Assembly (NCBI GenBank): GCA_963605745.1
Contig: CAVCWT010000004.1
Span: forward strand, 30,858-94,857
Source of the DNA: CAG-791 sp963605745
Lineage (GTDB): Bacteria; Bacillota; Clostridia; Lachnospirales; Lachnospiraceae
Length of the DNA stretch: 64,000 bases
Reading direction: 5' to 3'
Part shown: one piece after another, positions 8,774 to 16,872 of the stretch
How the letters are laid out: each line of letters opens with the position of its first letter
Numbering within the stretch: the stretch's first letter is position 1
Translations under genes and position numbers: made by a program
Notes under the pieces: generated by a model
Databases searched by the model: none
Told to the model about the DNA's origin: nothing
Seen by the model: only the letters and a program-made list of their open reading frames with translations

Positions 8774-8793
8774 CATTATTGTATACAATAATG
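8774..8793. promoter_or_regulatory. Perfect 20-bp palindrome, GntR/FCD-type operator candidate
   Basis: CATTATTGTATACAATAATG is a perfect inverted repeat. Its core TTGTATACAA is the kind of sequence bound by FCD-subfamily GntR regulators. It lies about 170 bp upstream of the symporter start and likely marks its promoter region. No GntR gene is in the window. Confidence 0.55.
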
Positions 8794-8907
8794 TTAAGTT
8801 TCCTGCCTGTCAAGGTGCTAAAACAATCAAGCCTGCTCACGCAGGCAATATGTTAAATAAAAGTACCTTCTGCGTGTCCGAAATTTTTACAGTAACAGAT
8901 CAATAAA

Positions 8908-8942
8908 AAAGTCTCCCGGGCAATGACTGCCCGGGAGACTTT
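8908..8942 (-). terminator. Rho-independent terminator of the DUF5722 gene
   Basis: AAAGTCTCCCGGGCA and TGCCCGGGAGACTTT form a perfect 15-bp stem with a 5-nt loop. On the minus strand it is followed by a T run (TTTTTTATTG), 42 bp after the stop of the DUF5722 gene. Confidence 0.9.
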
Positions 8943-8983
8943 CTGTACTGCTATGAATCTTATGTACTGCTGTTCCTCATCCG

Positions 8984-10612
8984 TTACCGAACCACAATGC
9001 TGGAGGTGATATCCTTGCCCAGAACTGCAGAGGCTGCTGCGATGGTGTTAGGATCTGTTGCAGTTATGAACCAGCTGTAGGCCTGTTTTGCCGTTCCGTT
9101 GGCATTCAGAAGACCATAGTCAAGGCCCTGATTGATTTCGCTCTGATCGGATCGCTGGCGATTGATCACGATGCCGTCGATGTGCTGGTTAGCATTGGCC
9201 TGATTGATGGCAAATACGATATCGGCTGCCTGCAGGGCCTCGTTGGAGCCCATTGCTGCACTGGAGGTAAAGCCAACCTCTGTCAGGGAAATCGAACGAA
9301 CCTGACCAGCCGGATTCAGGAACTGTGCCTGGCACATAAAGTCGGTCAGAACATCGATGTTGCTCATCGTAATGTAGCGTGTGCTCTGTGTATGCGTTAC
9401 CTGTGCCTTGGCGGTCAGCGTGTTGGGCTCATACAGAGGGAAATTGTACGGATGGCTGGAAAGACTCCAGTCAATGTTGCCTTCCGCGGTAATCTGTGCA
9501 TTCAGCTGCGTCAGGAATTCCTGTGAGCCGTAATGCAGGGCGGCATTGTCGGATTTCCACTCCTGATCGGTTGAGGCATAGATTCTGGCGTTTGCATTCT
9601 GTGACTTGATGCCGTTATAGAATACACGCAGCTCATCCGCATAAGCCTTAGCAAAGCCGGCCAGGCCAACCGATGCATCCATGTAGTTCCACTCAGCTCT
9701 TGCATTGACCTCGTTGCCGACAATCCAGTTGTCAACGGTTCCGTGACCGGTGCCGGAGTAACGCTGTCCGAGGAACGAAGCCACTGCCTCCAGCTCCTCA
9801 AGGCCGGCCTGATCGACGGTATTGAACATATAGTAGTTCGCGCCGACGCCTCTAGACTGCGGATGAATCATAATACCGCCATTCGCACCGCACAGAATGA
9901 TCAGGTTCACCTGAATGCCTGCTGCATTCATAGCAGGAACGATGATGTCATACTGTCCTACGATTCCTGCATTAAAGGAATAGTTCTTTCCGTTGTAGGT
10001 GTAGTTCACACCGCCGCCGGAGATCATATCTCCTACCGGCAGATTATACGTGATCTGGTTTACGCCCATGGCCTTGAGCGTTGCTGTATCACGAATGGTC
10101 TCTGCAGCAGGAAGGAGTCCCTTCTTGCCATTATCGGATCTAGCCACCGTATGTGTGGCAACGGCCTCCGGATTCAGGATGTACATGTCATTGGACAGAT
10201 CCTTGAAGGCTCCCGATGAAACACCGACAACAGTGAACTTTTTATACAGCATTGAGGCTGCGGTGTTGTTGCCCAACGGGAAGGTAAATACCGCCTGTGC
10301 GCCAGCCGGTGCCTGTGCCACCTCAACACCCTGTACACCGGACATAGCAGGATCCTGTGCAAACAGATGATAGACTCCATCATCCGATTTTCCGGTTCCG
10401 GTTGCGGTTACAACCACATTCGATCCCTGGATCACAACCGAACTGATGGTAACAGCATTGGTTGCTGTCGTTGTCTTTTTGGTCGTGGTGGTCGTCTTGG
10501 TTGCCTTCTTGCTGGATGCTTTCTTCTTGCTGGCAGCCATGACCGGCATGCTGCTCACAAGGGTAGCTGCCATGGCAATGGCCGTGATCAGCGAGACTGC
10601 TCTCTTGTTCAT
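8984..10612 (-). CDS. Secreted DUF5722 protein, possible glycosidase-like barrel
   Basis: A 542-residue exported protein. Residues 1-27 form a signal peptide ending VMAAS. A Lys/Thr-rich linker follows (about 28-52), then an Ig-like beta region (about 53-145), then a large domain that I recognise as DUF5722-like. In the large domain, VDNWIVGNEVNAR and SLTEVGFTSS resemble the two carboxylate-bearing strand ends (Asn-Glu and Glu) of clan-A glycosidases. Hydrolase activity is inferred from those motifs only. It starts after AAGGGGGAG and has its own terminator. Confidence 0.8.
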   Translation of the reverse strand: MNKRAVSLITAIAMAATLVSSMPVMAASKKKASSKKATKTTTTTKKTTTATNAVTISSVVIQGSNVVVTATGTGKSDDGVYHLFAQDPAMSGVQGVEVAQAPAGAQAVFTFPLGNNTAASMLYKKFTVVGVSSGAFKDLSNDMYILNPEAVATHTVARSDNGKKGLLPAAETIRDTATLKAMGVNQITYNLPVGDMISGGGVNYTYNGKNYSFNAGIVGQYDIIVPAMNAAGIQVNLIILCGANGGIMIHPQSRGVGANYYMFNTVDQAGLEELEAVASFLGQRYSGTGHGTVDNWIVGNEVNARAEWNYMDASVGLAGFAKAYADELRVFYNGIKSQNANARIYASTDQEWKSDNAALHYGSQEFLTQLNAQITAEGNIDWSLSSHPYNFPLYEPNTLTAKAQVTHTQSTRYITMSNIDVLTDFMCQAQFLNPAGQVRSISLTEVGFTSSAAMGSNEALQAADIVFAINQANANQHIDGIVINRQRSDQSEINQGLDYGLLNANGTAKQAYSWFITATDPNTIAAASAVLGKDITSSIVVR

Positions 10613-10686
10613 AATCTCCCCCTTTTTAGGTTTGTTCTTTCACGAACGGTAACATTTACGATCAGTTTATCTCTTTTCTGACATTA

Positions 10687-11808
10687 TTACAAGGCGGCAG
10701 TTTCCTTTAGAAATTCGAACACACCGTTCCAGTAGGCATCGCCGATCTGATAATGTGCCACCGCATGATCGGCGCCTTCCACCGAAATCTTTTTCTTGTT
10801 GGTGCCGGGTTTTGCCGCATACACGATATCCATCATGGAATACGGTACAAAGCCGTCTGCCGTGCCGTGAATGAACAGAAACGGCTTTTGACATTTCCGG
10901 ATCTGTTTTACGGAAGAGGCCTCACCGAAGGTATAGCCCGCTCGTAGTTTCGACAGAAGGCTCGAAAGATACAGAATCGGGAAGGGCGGCAGGTGGAACC
11001 GCAGCCGCAGCTCCGAGGCAAAGATATTCCAGGCGCTGTCGTAGCCGCAGTCCTCCACAAAGGCCACCACCTGATCCGGGGTATCCTCACCGGAGGTCAT
11101 CATGACGGTTGCAGCCCCCATCGAAACGCCGTGGAGAACAATTCTTGCCTCCGGATCCTTTTCAACAATCCAGGAAATCCAGCGCAGAATATCCAGTCGG
11201 TCCAGCCAGCCCATGCCCATATAAAGGCCTTCGCTGTCTCCGCAGGCACGAAGGTCCGGCAGCAGAACGTGGTAGCCTTCTGCGTAGTACCGGTCCGCAT
11301 GATCCTCCATCCACACATGGCTGCCGCCATAGCCGTGGATCAGGATGGCCCACTTGTGCTCATCCGCAGCATCCGTTTTACCGGCTGTTGTACCAATATC
11401 TGCGTCCGCCTTTGTGGCTCCGACCGGTTTGCTGGCGGTCTTTCCAGCCTCTTTCTTCAACGGCTGCGCATACCAGAATCCCGCCAGTTTGAGGCCGTCC
11501 TTCGAGGTTGTATACACTTCTTTGGGAGGATGCTCTGTGCGGAACACTTCTGTCCGCTGCTTTTGTTCCTTCTCATTGGCTTCGAATATCGCCTTGAGAT
11601 TATTGTGATTCGCAGCTGCGTCAGAGTCCTTCTGCCCGCCCTCGCCATCTTGCTCCTGCGGCTCAGCTGATTCCTCATTCAAGGACACCTTCCGGTCTCC
11701 CCCGCCGCCCTGAATGGTCAGACCGTAGGTTACCATCTTGTTCGCAGCGATCAGCAGTACAGCCAGAACCAGAACAATGACCACAATAAAGATTACGATT
11801 CCTGTCAT
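10687..11808 (-). CDS. Membrane-anchored alpha/beta hydrolase
   Basis: The protein has 373 residues. An N-terminal membrane span (about residues 3-25) is followed by a charged linker and then an alpha/beta hydrolase domain. The nucleophile elbow is HGVSMGAA (Gly-x-Ser-x-Gly), the acid is probably in HGTADGFVP and the histidine in GADHAVAHY. The oxyanion region is IHGYGGSH. This fits the family of alpha/beta hydrolases near BAAT/YqkD types. The substrate is unknown. The start is set by AGGAGG 5 nt before the ATG. Confidence 0.85.
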   Translation of the reverse strand: MTGIVIFIVVIVLVLAVLLIAANKMVTYGLTIQGGGGDRKVSLNEESAEPQEQDGEGGQKDSDAAANHNNLKAIFEANEKEQKQRTEVFRTEHPPKEVYTTSKDGLKLAGFWYAQPLKKEAGKTASKPVGATKADADIGTTAGKTDAADEHKWAILIHGYGGSHVWMEDHADRYYAEGYHVLLPDLRACGDSEGLYMGMGWLDRLDILRWISWIVEKDPEARIVLHGVSMGAATVMMTSGEDTPDQVVAFVEDCGYDSAWNIFASELRLRFHLPPFPILYLSSLLSKLRAGYTFGEASSVKQIRKCQKPFLFIHGTADGFVPYSMMDIVYAAKPGTNKKKISVEGADHAVAHYQIGDAYWNGVFEFLKETAAL

Positions 11809-11833
11809 TTCTGCCTCCTCTCCTATATAACAA

Positions 11834-11872
11834 TCTGGCGAAGATGACCGTTTGAAAACCATCTTCGCCAGA
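11834..11872 (-). terminator. Hairpin between kduI and the hydrolase gene
   Basis: TCTGGCGAAGATG and CATCTTCGCCAGA form a perfect 13-bp stem. The following minus-strand sequence has few Ts, so it may be a weak terminator or an RNA-stabilising hairpin. Confidence 0.5.
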
Positions 11873-11909
11873 CTCTTACTCATTCATGCGGAACAATCAT
11901 GCAGCAACC

Positions 11910-12755
11910 TCAGCGCAGATCTGTTGTTGCGATATTGTCCATGTCATCGAATTCCATATTCTCGCCGCCCATTGCCCAGATGAAGGTATAGTTAGAGGTT
12001 CCGACACCGGCATGGATGCTCCAGGACGGGCTGATCACAGCATCATAGTTGTGCATCACAATATGGCGTGTCTGTGTAGGCTCACCGCACATATGGAATA
12101 CCACCTGATCCTCCGGAATTTCAAAATATGTATAAATCTCCATGCGGCGCTCATGCGTATGTGCCGGCATTGTATTCCAGTTGCTGCCCGGATCCAGTGC
12201 GGTCATTCCCATGGAGAGCTGACAGGTCTTAAGAACACTCGGATGAATGAACTGATTGATGGTGCGCTTGTTGCAGGTCTCGGTTGCCCCGATGTGACGC
12301 TTTGCCGCCTCCTCAATGGTAATCAGTCTCGTCTCATAGCTGCAATGAGCCGGAGCCGATACCATGTAGAATTTAGCCGGGCTTGCTGCATCATCACTAC
12401 GGAAAGTAACCTCTTTGGTTCCCTGTGTGATGTACAGGCAGTCCTTGTAATTCAGATGGAACTCCTTGCCGTCTGCCTTGATGGTGCCGCCGCCTTCTCC
12501 GAGATTAAAAATACCGACCTCGCGGCGCTCCAGGAAATAATGCGTGCCAAAGTTCGCCCAGACATCGATTCCCTTCTCAATGGAAACCTCCTCCTGAACC
12601 GGCATACATCCCAGTGTCACCATACGATCCACGTGGCTGTATACAGCTACCACCTCATCCGCCTTGTACAGGCCGGTGATTAACATCTCGTCTCTAACCT
12701 CTTCTGTTGTATAACGCTTGAAATCCTTCTGATTGCAAGAATAACGAATGTCCAT
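11910..12755 (-). CDS. kduI: KduI, 5-dehydro-4-deoxy-D-glucuronate isomerase
   Basis: KduI isomerises 4-deoxy-5-ketouronate to 3-deoxy-2,5-hexodiulosonate in pectin and glycosaminoglycan breakdown. The 281-residue product matches the usual length, starts MDIRYSCNQKDFK, and carries the cupin metal-ligand region (PAHTHERRMEIYTYF). GGGAGAGG precedes the ATG. It lies 116 bp downstream of hypB in the same direction; no other kdu or pectin genes are nearby, so the link to the hydrogenase genes may be chance. Confidence 0.95.
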   Translation of the reverse strand: MDIRYSCNQKDFKRYTTEEVRDEMLITGLYKADEVVAVYSHVDRMVTLGCMPVQEEVSIEKGIDVWANFGTHYFLERREVGIFNLGEGGGTIKADGKEFHLNYKDCLYITQGTKEVTFRSDDAASPAKFYMVSAPAHCSYETRLITIEEAAKRHIGATETCNKRTINQFIHPSVLKTCQLSMGMTALDPGSNWNTMPAHTHERRMEIYTYFEIPEDQVVFHMCGEPTQTRHIVMHNYDAVISPSWSIHAGVGTSNYTFIWAMGGENMEFDDMDNIATTDLR

Positions 12756-12871
12756 TTCTATGTCCTCTCCCTTGTAAAATGATGCTGCCAGGGCCAAAGG
12801 TTCCCAGATTTTCTGACCCTTGGTATCAAATATATTTCTACCGAATATTTTAGGCGCTTTGGGGTCTTTAT

Positions 12872-13555
12872 TCAATCCACCGCCTGATAATCTGCAACCT
12901 CTTTGCGGATCCAACGAATCCAGGGCTCGAACCCTTCGCCTGTCTTGGCTGAGACAAAGATGACCTCCGCCTTTGGATTCAGCGCATGGATCCTTTCGGT
13001 AACCTTTTCCTTGCTGAAGTCATCAAAAACGCTCAGCGTATCGCATTTGTTGATCAGGACCACATCGCAGATGCTGAACATCAACGGATATTTTAACGGC
13101 TTGTCATCGCCTTCCGGCACGGACAGGATCATGGCGTTTTTGGTGCTGCCGGTATCGAACTCTGCCGGACAGACGAGGTTTCCCACATTCTCGAGGACTA
13201 CAAAATCCAGATCCTTTGTCCCGAATTCCTTTAACCCCTGCCTTGTCATGTCTGCATCCAGATGGCACATGCCGCCGGTATGAATCTGAATGGCACGAAC
13301 CCCCGTTTCTGCGATAGCACGGGCATCCACATCAGAATCAATATCAGCCTCCATAATGCCGATCTTCATCTCATCCTTCAGCATGGAAATGGTGCGCTTT
13401 AAGGTCGTTGTTTTGCCGGCGCCGGGGGACGACATGAGATTTAAAAGAAATGTTTTCTCCTGCCGCAGCTCGCCCCGGAGTTTTTCTGCATCCGCATCAT
13501 TGTCTGCAAAAATGCTGCGCTTTACTTCGATAATCTTGTATTTATTCTCTTCCAT
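12872..13555 (-). CDS. hypB: HypB, nickel-inserting GTPase
   Basis: HypB uses GTP to help HypA deliver nickel, classically to [NiFe]-hydrogenase. The 227-residue protein has a P-loop SSPGAGKTT (about residue 42), the switch metal site GGMCHLDADM (Cys and His), the block ENVGNLVCPAEFDTG and the base motif NKCD. The N-terminal CxxCGC nickel motif of the E. coli type is absent, as in many other bacteria. It follows hypA by 5 bp. Confidence 0.95.
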   Translation of the reverse strand: MEENKYKIIEVKRSIFADNDADAEKLRGELRQEKTFLLNLMSSPGAGKTTTLKRTISMLKDEMKIGIMEADIDSDVDARAIAETGVRAIQIHTGGMCHLDADMTRQGLKEFGTKDLDFVVLENVGNLVCPAEFDTGSTKNAMILSVPEGDDKPLKYPLMFSICDVVLINKCDTLSVFDDFSKEKVTERIHALNPKAEVIFVSAKTGEGFEPWIRWIRKEVADYQAVD

Positions 13556-13560
13556 ATTTT

Positions 13561-13905
13561 TCAGAAAACCTCAATCTCTTTGATCTGGTGCTCGTTTCCC
13601 TGAATGAGATAGGTGTGCTCGCTCCCGCAGTGCGGGCAGATCTTGCCCTGCGGTACGGTTGCATAGGTCTGCCGGCAGTCCTCGCAGAAGGTGATGGCGG
13701 GAATCATCTCGATCACGAGCTCGCACCCGTTCATCCTCTCACTCTTAGAGCATTTCCAGTTCCAGCAGTCCACGAGATAGGACGGAATGATCGTTGACAC
13801 TTCCCCGATCTGCAGGACGACCTTGTTCACTTTTGCAGCGCCGTTTTCGATGGCCACCTCTTCCACCGTCTTTGCGATATGAAAAACAATTCCCAGCTCA
13901 TGCAT
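13561..13905 (-). CDS. hypA: HypA, hydrogenase nickel-incorporation chaperone
   Basis: This is a 114-residue nickel metallochaperone. It starts MHELGIV, with the nickel-binding N-terminal Met-His-Glu, and has a zinc site made of CEDC and CPHC. The start has only a weak AAGGG site. It lies between the large flavoprotein and hypB in one run of genes that begins with an [FeFe]-hydrogenase, which needs no nickel. Confidence 0.93.
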   Translation of the reverse strand: MHELGIVFHIAKTVEEVAIENGAAKVNKVVLQIGEVSTIIPSYLVDCWNWKCSKSERMNGCELVIEMIPAITFCEDCRQTYATVPQGKICPHCGSEHTYLIQGNEHQIKEIEVF

Positions 13906-13969
13906 TCTGCCGGCTTTCCCTTCTTACAGTTATCTTCTTGTTCACACCAAGGCTTGCCATCGTGAATCA

Positions 13970-16846
13970 TCACTTTTTAGCCTTCTTTTGTGCCTGCAGG
14001 TATGCCTTGTGCTCCTTTTGGGACTGTTTTTCCGCCTCGTTTTTAGGCGCAAAAGCGATCTTGAAGGCACGCTTGGCCGCATAGGGGCCGATGGCCTTGA
14101 GCTTGTCCTCTGCCTTGATCATGTTCGTCATTTCCGGATGGTCTCTGTGCAGATGAATTGCATCGAATTCGCACTTGGTCGTGCAGATGCCGCAGCCAAT
14201 GCACTTATTCTCATCCACCACGGAGGCTCCGCATCCAAGGCAGCGGCTCGCTTCGATCTCTACCTGCTCTGCCGTCAGAGTGCCATGAGCATCCCGGAAG
14301 GAATGGAGTCTGTCAATGGCTGCATTCATAGCAGCTTCCTGTCTGCCGGCCGTATCATAGGTATCGATCCGGATGTCCTCTTTATCCAGCTCGTGGAAAT
14401 CCCGTCGATTACGCCCAATGGTCATGCTGGTGCCCGGATGTACATAGCGGTGGAGCGAAACTGCCGCATTCTTGCCGGCTTCGATGGCATCGATGACAAA
14501 CTTGGGTCCCGTATAGACATCGCCGCCCACAAAGATATCCGGCTGCGACGTCTGATAGGTCAGCGCATCCGCAACAGGATAATTGCCGTGCCAGAACTCG
14601 ACCTTCTCTCCCTTTAAGAGTTCTCCCCAGTCAATTCCCTGTCCGATGGCAAAGATCACATGCTCGCAAGGCACCGTCACCGTATCCGCATCATCATAGA
14701 CAGGATTAAACCTGCCCTCTGCATCCAGCGTTGACAGACATCTTCTGAAAACAACGCCCGTCACCTTTCCGTCTGCGTCCTTTGTAACCTCTGTGGGGCC
14801 CCATCCATTCTGGATGGCAATGCCCTCCTCCAGGGTCTCGCGAACCTCTTCTGCCGAGGCCGGCATGCTCTCTCTTGCCTCCAGGCAGTACATAGACGTC
14901 TCCTTGGCGCCAAAGCGCATTGCGGTCCTTGCACAGTCCACGGCAACATTCCCGCCGCCGACAACAACCACACGGCCGGGCAGCTTCCTCGTCTGATCCT
15001 CTGTTGCTGCATGCAGGAACTGCACTGCTGTCTCAATGCCCTCTGCATCCATGCCCGGAATCTGCGGGAGCTTGCCACTCTGGCAGCCGATGGCCACATA
15101 AAAAGCCTGAAAGCCATTTTCACGCAGCTGCTGCAGCGTAACATCCTTTCCAACCTCGATGCCGCAGTGAATCTCAACGCCAAGAGCCCGCAGAACATCG
15201 ATCTCCGCCTCGATGACGTCCTTTTCCAGCTTGTAGGAGGGAATACCGTAGGTCATCATGCCGCCAAGGCGCGGATTCTTCTCATAGATCACCGGCTTGT
15301 ATCCCTTGGTTGCAAGATAATATGCGCAGGACAGACCGGCAGGGCCTGCGCCGATGATGGCAATCTTCTGCTCCCAGTGGTCCTTGCAGTTGGAGGCAAT
15401 GACAACGGGAGGAACGTAGCGCATATCGGCACTTAGATCCTGCGCCGCAATGAATTTCTTAATGTCATCAATGGCAACGGCCTGATCGATGGTTCCTCTG
15501 GTGCAGGCTGCCTCGCAGCGCCGGTTGCAGACACGTCCGCAGATAGCCGGGAACGGATTGTCCTTTTTAATCAGAGCCAATGCCTCCTGGTATTGGCCCT
15601 CTTTGGCCTTTCTGATATAGCCCTGCACGGAAACATGCGCAGGACAGGCCGCCTTACAGGGAGCCGTTCCGGTCTCATAGCAGTTGATGCGATTGTTATC
15701 CCGGTAGTCCTCGTCGTATTTGTCCGGCCCCCAGTTCACGCGGTCCGGCAGGACGTGTTTAGGATATTCGACCTTTGAGCCATCCTTGCGGCACAGCTTT
15801 TGTCCCAGCTTGACCGCACCGGCAGGACAGTACTCCACACACTTGCCGCAGGCAACACATTTGTCCGTTTCCACCTTGGCCGTATAGGCGCTGCGGCTCA
15901 TGTTGGGCGTGTTGAACAGCTGGGAGGTACGCAGCGCATTGCAGATGTTCACGTTGCAGTTGCAGATTCCAAAGATCTTGTCTTCACCATCAATGTTCGT
16001 GATCTGATGAACAAAGCCATTGTCCTCTGCCTTGCGGAAGATCTCCATGGCCTCTTCATAGGTGATGTCATGCCCTTTGCCTGTCTCGCGGCAATAATCC
16101 GCAAAATCACCCACGCCGATGCACCAGTTCTTCTCATCGTCTCCGCAGCCCTCTCCCAGAGCCTCCCGGCTGACGCGGCAAGAGCACTGGCCAACACCGA
16201 TGTGTCCTTCGTATTTTTTCAGCCAGTAGGAGATGTGCTCCAGATCAATCGTGGCATTCTCCATCTCAATGGCCTTTTCAACCGGAATGACATGCATACC
16301 GATTCCGGCGCCTCCCGGAGGCACCATCTGGGTCAGACCGGCCAGTGGAACATACGTCATCCGTTCAAAAAAACTCGCAACCGCAGGGTGCTCCTTCACC
16401 CTTTTGTTCCCTTCCGGCCCCTCCTCCATGTTAAAGAGCTCCGCAGAGCCTGGCACGAACATTGGCAGGCAGTAGCGTCTTTTTTTCTCACCGGGAATGC
16501 TGCCGTTGTGGTCATAATGATTGCCGTAATCGAATTCCAGAAGGCCGATGTAGCACATTTCATCCACGAGGTTCTGGAAAGCCTCTTTTCCGTCCTCGGT
16601 GATGCCGTTTAACTGCCACAGCTCTTCGATGGTGTAGTGGTGACGCACCTCCATCTTGAGGGCTGCGTCTGCCATCTCCTCCGTAACAATCTCCGCAAGT
16701 CCCCAGTATTCCGGATCCTCTGCGGACATGCTGCCCAGCTTGTGTGCAACAACGTCAGTAATCTTCTTGCCCAGCTGCAGAATCTTCTCGCTGGGCGGCT
16801 GATCTCCCATATGCGGCGGTATGACCGCCTTGCTCATTTCAGGCAT
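13970..16846 (-). CDS. GltD-like FAD/NAD(P)H oxidoreductase with many Fe-S sites, hydrogenase partner
   Basis: A 958-residue multidomain redox protein. Residues 1-320 form an N-terminal domain with cysteine groups around 221-242 and 295-302. A ferredoxin motif CVACGKCVEYCP lies at 330-341. A GltD-type Fe-S helical domain spans about 389-470 (CKAACP, CGRVC, CEAAC). The FAD loop is IIGAGPAGLSC (497-507) and the NAD(P)H loop is VVGGGNVAVDCAR (628-640). A C-terminal pair (CLGCG, CIGCGICTTKC) is at 869-892. It likely passes electrons between a pyridine nucleotide and the hydrogenase, whose stop is 26 bp upstream. A GAGGGGGG site precedes the start. Confidence 0.85.
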   Translation of the reverse strand: MPEMSKAVIPPHMGDQPPSEKILQLGKKITDVVAHKLGSMSAEDPEYWGLAEIVTEEMADAALKMEVRHHYTIEELWQLNGITEDGKEAFQNLVDEMCYIGLLEFDYGNHYDHNGSIPGEKKRRYCLPMFVPGSAELFNMEEGPEGNKRVKEHPAVASFFERMTYVPLAGLTQMVPPGGAGIGMHVIPVEKAIEMENATIDLEHISYWLKKYEGHIGVGQCSCRVSREALGEGCGDDEKNWCIGVGDFADYCRETGKGHDITYEEAMEIFRKAEDNGFVHQITNIDGEDKIFGICNCNVNICNALRTSQLFNTPNMSRSAYTAKVETDKCVACGKCVEYCPAGAVKLGQKLCRKDGSKVEYPKHVLPDRVNWGPDKYDEDYRDNNRINCYETGTAPCKAACPAHVSVQGYIRKAKEGQYQEALALIKKDNPFPAICGRVCNRRCEAACTRGTIDQAVAIDDIKKFIAAQDLSADMRYVPPVVIASNCKDHWEQKIAIIGAGPAGLSCAYYLATKGYKPVIYEKNPRLGGMMTYGIPSYKLEKDVIEAEIDVLRALGVEIHCGIEVGKDVTLQQLRENGFQAFYVAIGCQSGKLPQIPGMDAEGIETAVQFLHAATEDQTRKLPGRVVVVGGGNVAVDCARTAMRFGAKETSMYCLEARESMPASAEEVRETLEEGIAIQNGWGPTEVTKDADGKVTGVVFRRCLSTLDAEGRFNPVYDDADTVTVPCEHVIFAIGQGIDWGELLKGEKVEFWHGNYPVADALTYQTSQPDIFVGGDVYTGPKFVIDAIEAGKNAAVSLHRYVHPGTSMTIGRNRRDFHELDKEDIRIDTYDTAGRQEAAMNAAIDRLHSFRDAHGTLTAEQVEIEASRCLGCGASVVDENKCIGCGICTTKCEFDAIHLHRDHPEMTNMIKAEDKLKAIGPYAAKRAFKIAFAPKNEAEKQSQKEHKAYLQAQKKAKK

Positions 16847-16872
16847 TTCTTTTTCCCCCCTCTCTTTTTCAG

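Noticed and set aside
12903..12945. tRNA-like GGCTCGAACCC near hypB
   Set aside because: Only the T-loop-like string is present, inside the hypB coding sequence, with no acceptor or anticodon stems.
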